Shown here one piece after another: positions 14,605 through 23,836 of a DNA stretch of 64,000 bases. The notes beneath the pieces were generated by a model, which saw only the letters and a list, made by a program, of their open reading frames with translations, made no database searches and was not told the DNA's origin. The DNA is from Nocardia aurantiaca (GTDB lineage: Bacteria > Actinomycetota > Actinomycetes > Mycobacteriales > Mycobacteriaceae), in assembly GCF_009708175.1 (NCBI RefSeq), contig NZ_WMBB01000008.1, forward strand, positions 1 to 64,000, read 5' to 3'. Numbering within the stretch: the first letter of the stretch is position 1; every line of letters starts with the position of its first letter. The translations under genes and the position numbers were made by a program.

Positions 14605-15540
14605 CTAGCGGCGTCCGAGGAAGACCGTGGTCACGCCGAGAATATAAATGTCTTCGCGCGCACCGATATACGTGTCGGCGGCCGGGTCCAGCAGTGCCCT
14701 CAATGTAGCGCGATCGTCCTCGCCGATGCGATCACCGATCCGCTCGCTCAGTCCCCGCAGCCAGGCGGCGACACTGTCGCGTACGGCCTGCGACGGCGGC
14801 GCGGGATGGTCGGTGAGCACGCTGAAGGAGGTCACCTCGGTCAGTCCGGCCCGGCTCAGTGCCACGTTCCAGCCGTAGGGCATGGAGATCGCCCCGGTGA
14901 TATCGGCGCGCATCTGCGCGAAGCCCGCATCGCGCAGGGCCAGCAGCCGATCCTGCAGGCCGGGCGCGCCGATCCCGAGTTCCCAAGGGAGGCAACGGAC
15001 CGGGAGCCCGCCCTCGGCCAGCGCCAGCCGGCCGCCGGGGCGCAGCAGTCCGGCCAGGCGCGCGGCGCCCGCCTGTTGATCGGGCAGGTGGTGCACCATA
15101 CGGGAGGCCCACACCAGATCTGCCGCCGGAATCCCGGCGCCGAAGTCCTCCGCGGCCGCATCGGCGTGCACGGTCTGCACCCGCACGCGATCGTCGCCGT
15201 CGAGTGCGACCTTCACGGCCTGCTGCGCCGCCTCGAGCAGTTCCGGCACGGCGTCGACGATCACCAGCCGCCCCCCGCCGCGCGCCAGCAGTTCCCGTGC
15301 GAACGCCACGCTCTGCCCGCCGGCGCCCGCGCCGATGTCCAGCACGGTCGGCTCGGTGTCGGCGGGAATCGGCCCGATCAGCCGCCGGGCGATCTCGGCA
15401 TCGGCGTCCGCCGACATGGCGTCATCGCGCCGGAGGTCGCCGATCATGGCCGCCCAGTCGATCCCGTCGTGGGTGTGGCCGTGACCGTGGGGGTGCGGAT
15501 GTCCTGGGGTGCCTGCCTGTTCGTGCGAGTGAGCGCTCAT
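14605..15540 (-). CDS. Class I SAM-dependent methyltransferase with His-rich N-terminal tail
   Basis: 311 aa. After a tail carrying eight His within the first 26 residues, the SAM-binding motif VLDIGAGAGGQ (near residue 66), the acidic strand RLVIVDAVPE and the DLVWASRMVHHL motif mark a Rossmann methyltransferase. The acceptor substrate is unknown. The tail could bind Ni, Zn or Cu, though no metal-gene neighbour supports this. ATG 15540 opens the tail. Flanking genes are the LiaF-like hypothetical and the ABC exporter on the same strand, with gaps of 190 and 71 bases. Confidence 0.88.
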   Translation of the reverse strand: MSAHSHEQAGTPGHPHPHGHGHTHDGIDWAAMIGDLRRDDAMSADADAEIARRLIGPIPADTEPTVLDIGAGAGGQSVAFARELLARGGGRLVIVDAVPELLEAAQQAVKVALDGDDRVRVQTVHADAAAEDFGAGIPAADLVWASRMVHHLPDQQAGAARLAGLLRPGGRLALAEGGLPVRCLPWELGIGAPGLQDRLLALRDAGFAQMRADITGAISMPYGWNVALSRAGLTEVTSFSVLTDHPAPPSQAVRDSVAAWLRGLSERIGDRIGEDDRATLRALLDPAADTYIGAREDIYILGVTTVFLGRR

Positions 15541-15611
15541 ACCCCGACGCTATCGGCGGCTGCCCGGCGAACTCGAATTCTGTTGCCGATCCGGCAACGA
15601 GTCGTGTCCGA

Positions 15612-17492
15612 TCAGGCGACCGCGGGTTCGCTGGAGTCGGCGAACTGGGTGCGGTACAGCTCGGTGTAGCGGCCGTCCGCGGCGAGCAGTTCGGCATGGG
15701 CGCCGCGCTCGACGATGCGGCCGTGTTCGAGCACCAGGATCTGGTCGGCGTTGCGGATGGTGGACAGCCGGTGCGCGATGACCAGGGCGGTACGGCCGTC
15801 GAGGGCCTCGGCCAGGGCCTCCTGCACCGCGGCCTCGGAGGTGGAGTCCAGGGATGCGGTGGCCTCGTCCAGGATCACCACCCGTGGCTGTTTGAGCAGC
15901 AGACGGGCAATGGTCAGACGTTGGCGCTCACCGCCGGAGAGACGGTAGCCGCGCTCGCCGACCACGGTGTCCAGACCGTCGGGCAGGGATTCGATGAGAT
16001 CGCGCAAACGCGTGCGCTGCAAGGCATCCCAGAGCTCGGCCTCGGCGGCCTCGGGGCGGGCGAGCAGCAGGTTGGCGCGAATGCTGTCGTGGAACAGATG
16101 TCCGTCCTGGGTGACCAGGCCCACGGTGTCCTGGATGGACTGCCCGGTCAGCTCGCGGACATCCTTGCCGCCCAGCAGCACCGCGCCGGAATCCACGTCG
16201 TAGAGCCGCGAAACCAATTGCGCGATGGTGGATTTCCCGGCCCCGGAGGAGCCGACCAGCGCCACCATCTGCCCGGGCTCCGCGCGCAGCGACACCCGAT
16301 GCAGCACTTCCTCACCGCCGCGGGTGTCGAGGGTGGCGACGTCCTCCAGCGAGGCCAGCGACACCTTGTCCGCCGAGGGATAGCCGAAGCTGACGTCGTC
16401 GAGTTCCACCGCCACCGGCCCCTCGGGCACCGGCACCGCCAGCGGCGAATCCTGGATCAGCGGCTTCAGATCCAGGATCTCGAAGACTCGCTCGAAGCTC
16501 ACCAGCGCCGACATCACGTCCACCCGGGCGCTGGCCAGCGCGGTCAGCGGCGAGTACAGCCGGGTCAGCAGCAGCGAAAGCGCCACCACAGCACCGGGTT
16601 CCAGCTGTCCCTTCAGCGCGAGGTACCCGCCGAGGCCGTAGACCAGCGCCAATGCCAGCGCTGAGACCAAGGTGAGCGCGGTGACGAACACCGTCTGGAG
16701 CATGGCGGTGCGGACTCCGATATCGCGTACCCGCCCGGCCCGCAGCCCGAACTCCGACGACTCCTGCCGCGGCCGCCCGAACAACTTGACCAGCGTCGCG
16801 CCGGGCGCGGAGAACCGCTCGGTCATCTGGGTGCTCATGGCCGCGTTCAGCCCGGCCGCCTCGCGCTGGATCCCGGCCAGCCGCTCGCCCATGCGACGGG
16901 CGGGCACCACGAAGATCGGCAGCAGAACCAGTGCGAGCAGGGTGATCTGCCACGAGAGCCGCAGCATGACGGCCAGGGTGAGCGCGAGCGTCACCACGTT
17001 GGTGACGACCCCGGACAGAGTGGTGCTGAACGCTCGCTGCGCCCCGATAACGTCGTTGTTGAGCCGGCTCACCAGTGCGCCGGTCCGGGTGCGCGTGAAG
17101 AACGCGATCGGCATCTTCTGCACGTGGTCGAACACCGCGGTGCGCAGGTCGAAGATGAGCCCCTCTCCGATGCGCGCCGAGAGCCACCGGATCACCAGCC
17201 CCAGCCCGGCATCCAACACCGCCACCACCGCGATGATCACCGCCAGCACGATCACCGTGCGTGGCGCGCCGTGTCCGACGATGGCGTCGACCACCCGTCC
17301 GGCCAGCACCGGGGTGGCGACCGCCAGCAGCGCGGACACGATGCTGAACACCAGGAACGCCGCCAGTGGCCGATGATGTGGCTTGGCGAAGGCGAGAATC
17401 CGCCGGGCCGTGGCCAACCGCAACGGTCGCTGCTCTGTGGGCGCGTTCATCTGCCGATACAGCTGATTCCACGCCACGGATTCGATACTCAT
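15612..17492 (-). CDS. ABC exporter, fused permease and ATPase (multidrug/lipid type)
   Basis: 626 aa half-transporter. Six membrane helices span about residues 40-330, with the coupling segments RTRTGALVSRLNND and YSPLTALASARVD. The ATPase follows: Walker A GSSGAGKST near residue 430, Q-loop LVTQDGHLFHDS, signature LSGGERQRL, Walker B VVILDEATASLDS and H-loop VIAHRLSTI. It probably acts as a homodimer. The substrate is unknown. GAGGAGCGGGG precedes ATG 17492. Confidence 0.93.
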   Translation of the reverse strand: MSIESVAWNQLYRQMNAPTEQRPLRLATARRILAFAKPHHRPLAAFLVFSIVSALLAVATPVLAGRVVDAIVGHGAPRTVIVLAVIIAVVAVLDAGLGLVIRWLSARIGEGLIFDLRTAVFDHVQKMPIAFFTRTRTGALVSRLNNDVIGAQRAFSTTLSGVVTNVVTLALTLAVMLRLSWQITLLALVLLPIFVVPARRMGERLAGIQREAAGLNAAMSTQMTERFSAPGATLVKLFGRPRQESSEFGLRAGRVRDIGVRTAMLQTVFVTALTLVSALALALVYGLGGYLALKGQLEPGAVVALSLLLTRLYSPLTALASARVDVMSALVSFERVFEILDLKPLIQDSPLAVPVPEGPVAVELDDVSFGYPSADKVSLASLEDVATLDTRGGEEVLHRVSLRAEPGQMVALVGSSGAGKSTIAQLVSRLYDVDSGAVLLGGKDVRELTGQSIQDTVGLVTQDGHLFHDSIRANLLLARPEAAEAELWDALQRTRLRDLIESLPDGLDTVVGERGYRLSGGERQRLTIARLLLKQPRVVILDEATASLDSTSEAAVQEALAEALDGRTALVIAHRLSTIRNADQILVLEHGRIVERGAHAELLAADGRYTELYRTQFADSSEPAVA

Positions 17493-17642
17493 CCCCGCTC
17501 CTCACCGGTCCGGGTTCCATCGAACCCCGGTCCACCGACACTAAGACCTGAACAATGGTTGAGATCAAGGGCTTCCGGGCAGGTCAGAAGTTCGCTGGGA
17601 GCGAAATCCGGGCGGCATTCCAGGCGCGCATAGGGTTGGGGC

Positions 17643-20414
17643 GTGACCGAGGCGTGGGAGCGAGCGTTGCGCGGGTCGATCTCCGGTGAGGTCGACACCG
17701 ATTCCCGACGGCGGGCCGAGTACTCCTCGGACGCCTCGAACTACCGGGTGCGCCCGCGGGGTGTGGTCTTCCCGCGCGACGCGGCCGATGTGATGGCGAC
17801 CCTGGACGTCGCGCGCGCGCAGGGGCTGGCCGTGACGGCGCGCGGGGCCGGAACCTCGGTGGCGGGCAATGCCATCGGACCCGGTCTGGTCCTGGACTTC
17901 AGCCGCCATATGAATGCCGTCCTCGCCCTCGATCCCGAGCGCCGGATCGCCCGGGTGCAGCCCGGTGTGGTGCTGGCCGCGCTCCAACGGCGGGCGGGCG
18001 CGCACGGGCTGCGCTTCGGGCCGGACCCCTCCACCCAGAACCGCTGCACGCTCGGCGGGATGATCGGCAACAATGCCTGCGGTCCGCGCGCCGTGGCCTG
18101 GGGGCGCACCGCGGATACGGTGCGGGAGTTGCGGATTCTCGACGGGATGGGCGTCGAGCGGACCCTGGGCGACGATCTGTCCGTGGTCTACGGCCTGGCC
18201 GAGTTCACCCGCTCGCACCTCGCGCTCATCCGCACCGAACTGGGCCGGTTCGAGCGGCAGGCATCCGGGTACGCGCTGGAACACCTGCTGCCGGAACGGG
18301 GTTCGTCGGTGGCCAAGGCCTTCGTCGGTACCGAGGGCACCTGCGGGCTGCTGCTGGATGCGACCGTCGACCTGGTCCCGGTGCCCGCCGCGACGGTGCT
18401 GGTGGTGCTCGGCTATCCGGATATGCCCGCGGCCGCGGACGATATCGCCGCGATCATGGCGGTGCGGCCGATCGCCGTCGAGGGCATGGACGCGCGATTG
18501 GTCGACGTGGTGCGCGCCCATCGCGGCGCGGTGCCCGAGTTGCCACGCGGCGGCGGCTGGCTGCTGATCGAGATCGACGGCGACACAGCCGAACACGCGC
18601 GCGAGCGGGCGGAGCTGCTGCGCGCGAACGCCCACGCGCTGGATTCGCGAACAGTCATCGACAAGGCGCAGGCGCAGGCGCTGTGGAGTATTCGTGCCGA
18701 CGGCGCGGGCCTGGCAGGCCGCACCCCGGACGGTCACCCGGCCTGGCCGGGCTGGGAGGACGCCGCGGTCCCGCCCGACCGCCTCGGCGACTACCTGCGC
18801 GAATTCGAGGCGCTCACCCGGGAGCACGGCCTGGACGGTTTGATCTACGGTCACTTCGGGGATGGCTGCATCCATGTGCGCCTGGATCTCCCGATAGCCG
18901 ATGCGCCGCGACGTTTCCGGAGCTTCCTCGAGGACGCGGCCCGGCAGGTGGTGACGTTCGGCGGCTCGTTGTCGGGTGAGCACGGCGACGGGCGCGCGCG
19001 CTCGGATCTGTTGCGGTTCATGTACTCCGAGGAAATCCTGGCCGCGTTCGCGGGCTTCAAAGCGCTCTTCGATCCCGGCGTGGTGCTGAATCCCGGTGTG
19101 CTCGTGCACCCCCGTCCGGTCGATGCCGATCTGCGCCTGGCCGGGCTGCGCCCGCTGCCATCCACCGGTGGATTCGCCTTCCCCGCCGACGGCGATCTGG
19201 CCACGGCCGTGCATCGCTGTGTCGGTGTCGGCAAGTGCCGCGCCGATATCCACGCGTCGGGCGGGTTCATGTGCCCGTCGTACCTGGCCACCGCCGATGA
19301 GAAGGACAGCACTCGGGGCCGAGCCCGCGTGCTGCAGGAGGTCGTCCGGGGTGCGCTGGACTGGCGATCGGAGGCCGTCGCCGAGTCGCTGGATCTGTGC
19401 CTGTCCTGCAAGGCCTGCCATTCCGACTGCCCCGCCGGCGTCGACATGGCGACCTACAAGTCGGAGACGCTGTATCGCCGCTATCGGCGCAGACTGCGCC
19501 CGATCGACCATTACACCCTGGGTCGGCTGCCGCGGTGGCTCGGCGCGGCGACCCGGCTCCCCCGGCTGGTGAACGCGCTCGGCGCGGTCGGACCGCTGCG
19601 CCGTATCGGCCTGCGGCTGTCGGGAATGGATCCGCGCCGCGAGGTGCCCACGATGGCGCACAGGAGTTTTCGGCGTTCCTGGCAGCAGCCGAGGGTCATC
19701 GGCGACTCCGAACCCGGCGTCATGCTGTGGATCGACACGTTCACCGACGCCTTCGATCCCGAGATCGCCGGTGCCGCCGTGGTATTGATCGAATCACTGG
19801 GGCATCGCGTGCGCATCCCGGATGCCCGGGTCTGCTGCGGTCTCACCTGGATCAGCACCGGCCAGCTCGACGGTGCGCGAAAGCGGCTGCGCGCCACCGT
19901 CGATGCCCTGGCCGAGCATGTCAGTGCCGGTGGTGTGGTGGTCGGGCTGGAGCCGTCGTGCACGGCCGCTCTGCGTGAGGATCTTCCACGTCTGCTGCCG
20001 CAGGATCCGCGGGCCGCCGCCGTGGCGGGCGCGGTGCGCACCCTGTCGGAATTTCTGGAGGGCGAGCCCGGCTGGCGGCCGCCGGACCGCACCGGCCACA
20101 CCGTGCTGGTTCAGCCGCACTGCCATCAGCATGCCGTGCTCGGCTTCGCGGCCGACCGCCGAATACTGCGTAGCACGGGTGCGGAAGTGATCGAGATCAC
20201 TGGATGCTGTGGACTTGCTGGAAATTTCGGAATGCAGCGCGACCACTACGAGGTTTCGGTCGCTGTCGCCGAGAACGGTCTGCTCTCGGCGCTGCGCGCG
20301 GCGCCCGCGAATTCGATCTTGATAGCCGACGGCTTCTCCTGCCGGACCCAGGCCGCGCAGCTGGCCGCTCGTCGGTCCCGTCACCTCGCCCAGTTCCTCC
20401 TGGGTCGGTCGTAG
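17643..20414 (+). CDS. FAD-linked oxidase with C-terminal Fe-S/CCG domains (GlcD-GlpC fusion)
   Basis: 923 aa. The N-terminal half is a VAO-type FAD domain (ARGAGTSVAGNAIGPG near residue 75; GGMIGNNACGPRA; GTEGTCGLLLDATVDLVP; SGEHGDGRARS). The second half has CVGVGKCRADIHASGGFMC and the ferredoxin-like CLSCKACHSDCPAGVDM. Two CCG-type segments follow (ARVCCGLTWISTG, ITGCCGLAGNFGM). Enzymes of this layout oxidise 2-hydroxy acids such as D-lactate, glycolate or D-2-hydroxyglutarate and pass electrons to the quinone pool. The exact substrate cannot be fixed. GTG 17643 gives the expected start. A GC-rich hairpin follows the stop. Confidence 0.9.
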   Translation: MTEAWERALRGSISGEVDTDSRRRAEYSSDASNYRVRPRGVVFPRDAADVMATLDVARAQGLAVTARGAGTSVAGNAIGPGLVLDFSRHMNAVLALDPERRIARVQPGVVLAALQRRAGAHGLRFGPDPSTQNRCTLGGMIGNNACGPRAVAWGRTADTVRELRILDGMGVERTLGDDLSVVYGLAEFTRSHLALIRTELGRFERQASGYALEHLLPERGSSVAKAFVGTEGTCGLLLDATVDLVPVPAATVLVVLGYPDMPAAADDIAAIMAVRPIAVEGMDARLVDVVRAHRGAVPELPRGGGWLLIEIDGDTAEHARERAELLRANAHALDSRTVIDKAQAQALWSIRADGAGLAGRTPDGHPAWPGWEDAAVPPDRLGDYLREFEALTREHGLDGLIYGHFGDGCIHVRLDLPIADAPRRFRSFLEDAARQVVTFGGSLSGEHGDGRARSDLLRFMYSEEILAAFAGFKALFDPGVVLNPGVLVHPRPVDADLRLAGLRPLPSTGGFAFPADGDLATAVHRCVGVGKCRADIHASGGFMCPSYLATADEKDSTRGRARVLQEVVRGALDWRSEAVAESLDLCLSCKACHSDCPAGVDMATYKSETLYRRYRRRLRPIDHYTLGRLPRWLGAATRLPRLVNALGAVGPLRRIGLRLSGMDPRREVPTMAHRSFRRSWQQPRVIGDSEPGVMLWIDTFTDAFDPEIAGAAVVLIESLGHRVRIPDARVCCGLTWISTGQLDGARKRLRATVDALAEHVSAGGVVVGLEPSCTAALREDLPRLLPQDPRAAAVAGAVRTLSEFLEGEPGWRPPDRTGHTVLVQPHCHQHAVLGFAADRRILRSTGAEVIEITGCCGLAGNFGMQRDHYEVSVAVAENGLLSALRAAPANSILIADGFSCRTQAAQLAARRSRHLAQFLLGRS

Positions 20415-20468
20415 GGAGCGCGGACCGGCCGTAAACGACACGGACCGGCCATGATCGGCGCAAACGAA

Positions 20469-20494
20469 GGGGCGCCCGCCGCGGCGGGTGCCCC
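20469..20494. terminator. Hairpin between the FAD/Fe-S gene and the small reverse ORF
   Basis: GGGGCGCCCGCC (20469-20480) pairs with 20483-20494 with one G-T pair and a two-base loop. It lies 55 bases after the plus-strand stop and 12 bases beyond the stop of the minus-strand micro-ORF, so it could serve both. Confidence 0.65.
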
Positions 20495-20505
20495 TCCCTC
20501 ATCAT

Positions 20506-20643
20506 TCAGCTGCCGAATGGCAGCGTGCCCGGCGCGATCTGGTAACCACTGCTACCGGCGAAAATGTTTCCCCAGACACCGAGCAGGAAATTGATCAGAT
20601 TCGTGATCACGCCGAGTACCTCCCAGGAGTGAATGCCATCCAT
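20506..20643 (-). CDS. Small hydrophobic peptide, 45 aa (candidate)
   Basis: The peptide from ATG 20643 begins MDGIHSWEVLGVITNLINFL and continues GVWGNIFAGSSG to a Pro/Gly tail. It has a central amphipathic or membrane helix and no cysteines. A longer start, ATG 20676, would add a hydrophobic stretch (MFVPIVLL). The ribosome site is weak. The composition recalls tiny cell-wall channel or secreted peptides of mycolic-acid bacteria, but this is only a resemblance. It ends at the shared hairpin. Confidence 0.45.
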   Translation of the reverse strand: MDGIHSWEVLGVITNLINFLLGVWGNIFAGSSGYQIAPGTLPFGS

Positions 20644-20716
20644 TTGCCGAGCGAGTAAGACAATCGGAACGAACATCGCGGCATTCGATCTCCGCGTTAC
20701 CAAATAGACTGGGGCG

Positions 20717-21658
20717 GTGACTTCAGCGCCGCCCGCACCGATCGCACGCGAGCGCACCCGCATCCTCGGTTCCGAGCGGCCATTGGATCTGGCCGCCACC
20801 GTCTCCCCGCTGCGTCGCGGCCTCGGCGATCCCTGCCACCGCGAGACCCCCGACGGCTCGCACTGGCACGCCTCCCGCCTGCCCTCCGGGGAGGTCAGCT
20901 ACCGGCTGCGCCAGCTCGACCGGCACACGGTGGACGCCCGCGCGTGGGGTCCGGGCGCGGAGGAATTCCTCGAGCGTCTGCCCGGGATGCTCTGCCTGGA
21001 CGAGGACGTCAGCGACTTCACCCCCGAGCACCCCACAATCGCCGAGGCCCACCGTCGCAATCCCGGCCTGCGCATGCTGCGCACCGGGCTGGTGTGGGAG
21101 GCGCTGGTCCCGGCGGTGCTGGAACAGAAGGTGCACACCAGGACCGCGCACGACTCGTGGCGGAAACTGGTGTGGCGCTATGGAACTCCCGCGCCCGGCC
21201 CGGTCCCGCAGGGCCTGCGGGTCATGCCGGACGCCGAGACCTGGCGGCACATCCCGTCCTGGGTCTACCACCGCGCCAATGTGGGACCGCAGCGTTCGAA
21301 GACCATTGTGCTGGCGTCACGGATCGCGTCGAAGCTGGAGGACGCGGCCGCGCTGAGCCACGCCGAAGCCGAGCAGCGGCTGCGCACTGTGCCCGGTATC
21401 GGGGTGTGGACGGCCGCCGAGATCGCCCAGCGCGCCTTCGGAGATTCGGATGCCCTGTCAGTGGGCGACTTTCACCTCGCCGCCATTGTCGGCTGGACCC
21501 TGCTGAACCGCCCGATCGACGATGACGAGATGGTCGAATACCTCGAACCGCTGCGCCCGCATCGGTATCGCGCGGTGCGGTTGCTCGGCCTGGCCGGCTT
21601 CGCGCGCAAACCGAAGTTCGGCCCGCGCACGCCCTATACCGATCACAGCCGGATCTGA
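20717..21658 (+). CDS. AlkA-like DNA-3-methyladenine glycosylase (HhH-GPD)
   Basis: 313 aa. The HhH-GPD domain is in the C-terminal half: LVPAVLEQKV (helix before the hairpin), the hairpin VPGIGVWTAAEIAQRAF and the catalytic Asp region ALSVGDFHLAA. The N-terminal 90 residues form the beta-sheet platform of AlkA-type enzymes. It excises alkylated bases in base excision repair. No Fe-S cysteines are seen. GTG 20717 is used because the frame has no nearer good start. Confidence 0.88.
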   Translation: MTSAPPAPIARERTRILGSERPLDLAATVSPLRRGLGDPCHRETPDGSHWHASRLPSGEVSYRLRQLDRHTVDARAWGPGAEEFLERLPGMLCLDEDVSDFTPEHPTIAEAHRRNPGLRMLRTGLVWEALVPAVLEQKVHTRTAHDSWRKLVWRYGTPAPGPVPQGLRVMPDAETWRHIPSWVYHRANVGPQRSKTIVLASRIASKLEDAAALSHAEAEQRLRTVPGIGVWTAAEIAQRAFGDSDALSVGDFHLAAIVGWTLLNRPIDDDEMVEYLEPLRPHRYRAVRLLGLAGFARKPKFGPRTPYTDHSRI

Positions 21659-21689
21659 GCACGGTCATGCCGGGCGGCGGTCGCGCGGG

Positions 21690-23009
21690 TCACTGCTGGG
21701 CGGCCGCCGTGTCTGCCTCCCGCTGGGCGCGGGCCAGCGCGTCCGGCACCGGGATGCGGCCCAGGTACATCTCGTCGAAGATCGGCGTGATCGCCTGGAG
21801 CGCGGCCGGGAATCCGGCGCCCCCGCCCGCCGGGATCACGTTGCCGCGCAGCACATCGAAGAACGGCGACACGTCCACACCGTGCCGGGCCCAGTAGTCG
21901 CGGTACACCTGCTGTTCGGGCACCACCGCCGGAATGGCCGCCCCATCGACGCCGAGGTAGCGGTTGCCCGCAGCGCTGCCCAGCCATGCCAGCACCCGTT
22001 TCACCGCCTCCGGGTGCGCGGTGGCGGCATTGCCCGCGAGACCGATCGCGTTATCGGCGCTCACCCGTCCGGCCGGGCCCTCGGGAATCATGGCCAGTCC
22101 CCAGTGGAATCCGGCATTCTGCGCAATTGTCGCGAGGTTGAACGTGCCCGACTGGAACAGCGCCATGCGTCCCTGGAGGAAGGCGTTCTTGGCGAAGTCA
22201 CCGCTGGTATTGGTATCGGCGGCCGACGGCGAGAGCCGGTCCGCGACCAGGCCCACCGAATAACCGAAGGCGTCCCGCCCGGGCGGGGAATCGAAGGCGA
22301 ACCGGCCGTCCCGCTGGAGTTGCCCGCCCGCCGAGCCCAGGTACGGCAGTGAGATGGACTGAAAGTCATTGGCGGCGTTGTACGGCCACGGTGCCACCGT
22401 GGCCAGCCGCCGCAGCAGCGGCCGGAATGTGTCGCGACCGGGATCGGGACTCCACCGCGCCGCCGCGAGCTCCGCCGGATCGATCCCGGCCTGCGCCAGC
22501 AGATCCCGGTTCACATACACCGCTGTTCCGCCGTCCACGAATTGCGGGACCGCCCAGAACTTTCCGGACCGCGTGTACTGGGTGACGGCCTGCGGATCCC
22601 AGGCTCGCGGGGTCTCGGGTCCCAGTGTCGCGCCGATATCCATCAGGTGTCCGCTGTCGGCGTAGTCCTCGTAGAGGTTGGTCCAGAACATGTCGTCGGC
22701 GATTCCGCCCGCCACATCCAGCCGCAGCTTCTGTGCGTAGGAGGCCCACGGCACCAGCGTGATTCGCACCTCCACATCGGGATTGGCGCGCTGGAACTCG
22801 TCCAGCGAGGCCCGGTAGGCGGAGACGAAACTCTGATCCCAGATCCGCAACCGCACCACCGTGCGCCCGCCACCCCCGGCATCACGGCCCAGCCACAGCG
22901 CCGCGGCCACCAGCAGCACGGCGACCACGACCATCCCGAACACCGCCCGGGTCGAATCTTTGATTCGCGCCGCCTTGATTCGCGCCGCCTTGATCCGGAT
23001 CCCCCTCAT
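21690..23009 (-). CDS. Sugar ABC transporter solute-binding protein
   Basis: 439 aa. An N-terminal basic stretch (RIKAARIKAARIK) precedes a hydrophobic helix near residues 20-40, after which there is no lipobox Cys, so the protein is anchored by an uncleaved helix or released by cleavage. The body matches family-1 extracellular binding proteins: RLRIWDQSFVSAYRASLDEF, DDMFWTNLYEDYADSG, AVPQFVDGGTAVYVNRDLL. The ATG overlaps the stop of the upstream permease (ATGA), fixing the start. Last gene of a three-gene importer. Confidence 0.9.
   Translation of the reverse strand: MRGIRIKAARIKAARIKDSTRAVFGMVVVAVLLVAAALWLGRDAGGGGRTVVRLRIWDQSFVSAYRASLDEFQRANPDVEVRITLVPWASYAQKLRLDVAGGIADDMFWTNLYEDYADSGHLMDIGATLGPETPRAWDPQAVTQYTRSGKFWAVPQFVDGGTAVYVNRDLLAQAGIDPAELAAARWSPDPGRDTFRPLLRRLATVAPWPYNAANDFQSISLPYLGSAGGQLQRDGRFAFDSPPGRDAFGYSVGLVADRLSPSAADTNTSGDFAKNAFLQGRMALFQSGTFNLATIAQNAGFHWGLAMIPEGPAGRVSADNAIGLAGNAATAHPEAVKRVLAWLGSAAGNRYLGVDGAAIPAVVPEQQVYRDYWARHGVDVSPFFDVLRGNVIPAGGGAGFPAALQAITPIFDEMYLGRIPVPDALARAQREADTAAAQQ
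22960..22989 (-). repeat. Two perfect tandem 15-bp copies inside the solute-binding-protein start
   Basis: TTGATTCGCGCCGCC occurs twice in a row (22960-22974, 22975-22989), with a third partial copy after it. It encodes the repeated pentapeptide IKAAR ahead of the membrane helix. Confidence 0.8.
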
Positions 23010-23836
23010 TTCAGCCCCGTCACCGCGATGGAGCGCAGCACCTGCCGCTGGAACACGACGAACAGCAACACCAGCGGCGCGATGGCCAGCGTGGTGGCTG
23101 CCATGATCAGCGTCCACTGCGCGTTGTACCGGGTCTGCGCATTAGCGGTGGCCACGGTCAGCACCTGCCACTTCGGGCCCGACGCGGCGACCAGCGGCCA
23201 CATGAAGCTGTTCCACTGCGAGACCACCGTGATGACGGTGAGCGTGGCCAGGATCGGCCGGCTCATCGGCACCACGACGCTCAGCAGAATGTCGAGGGTG
23301 GAGGCCCCGTCGACTCGGGCGGCGTCGATGATCTCGCCGGGAATGGCCCGGAAGTACTGGCGCAGCAGGAAGATCGCGTACGGCGACCCGAACAGGAACG
23401 GCAGCACCAGCGCCCAGAAGCTGTTGAGCCAGCCCAATTTCGCGAACATCAGGTACAGCGGCACCAAAGTGACCGCACTGGGCACCATCATGGTCCCGAG
23501 ATACACCCAGAACAGCGCCTCGCGCCCGGGAAAACTGAGGCGCGCGAAGGCGTACGCCGCCATCGTCGAGGTGACCAGTTGCCCGCAGGTGATGCACGCC
23601 GTCATCAGCGCGGTGACCGCCACCGCGCGGCCCAGCCCCTGGTCCAGCACGGTGCGGAAGTTGTCCAGTGTCGCCGGATGCGGTGCGGCCAAGACGGATT
23701 CGCTCGCGAACTGCTTCGGCGTCTTGACCGCGGTCATGGCGCTCAGTACCAGCGGGGCGACCGTCAGCAGGGCCCCGACCACCAGTACCGCGTAGGCGGC
23801 ACCGGCGCGGACCGCCGTCCGTTTGTCAGTACTCAT
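23006..23836 (-). CDS. Sugar ABC transporter permease, MalG type
   Basis: 276 aa inner-membrane permease with six predicted helices. The conserved cytoplasmic EAA loop reads EIIDAARVDGASTLDILLSVVVPMSRP near residues 165-195. It works with the MalF-type partner upstream and the binding protein downstream. Its start overlaps the end of the upstream permease by 11 bases and its stop overlaps the next ATG, so the operon is tightly coupled. No ATPase gene lies in the operon, so a shared MsiK-like ATPase is expected. Confidence 0.92.
   Translation of the reverse strand: MSTDKRTAVRAGAAYAVLVVGALLTVAPLVLSAMTAVKTPKQFASESVLAAPHPATLDNFRTVLDQGLGRAVAVTALMTACITCGQLVTSTMAAYAFARLSFPGREALFWVYLGTMMVPSAVTLVPLYLMFAKLGWLNSFWALVLPFLFGSPYAIFLLRQYFRAIPGEIIDAARVDGASTLDILLSVVVPMSRPILATLTVITVVSQWNSFMWPLVAASGPKWQVLTVATANAQTRYNAQWTLIMAATTLAIAPLVLLFVVFQRQVLRSIAVTGLK

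Noticed and set aside
17565..19661. 698-codon open frame opposite the FAD/Fe-S dehydrogenase gene
   Set aside because: It mirrors the third-position bias of the real gene on the plus strand and shows no domain.
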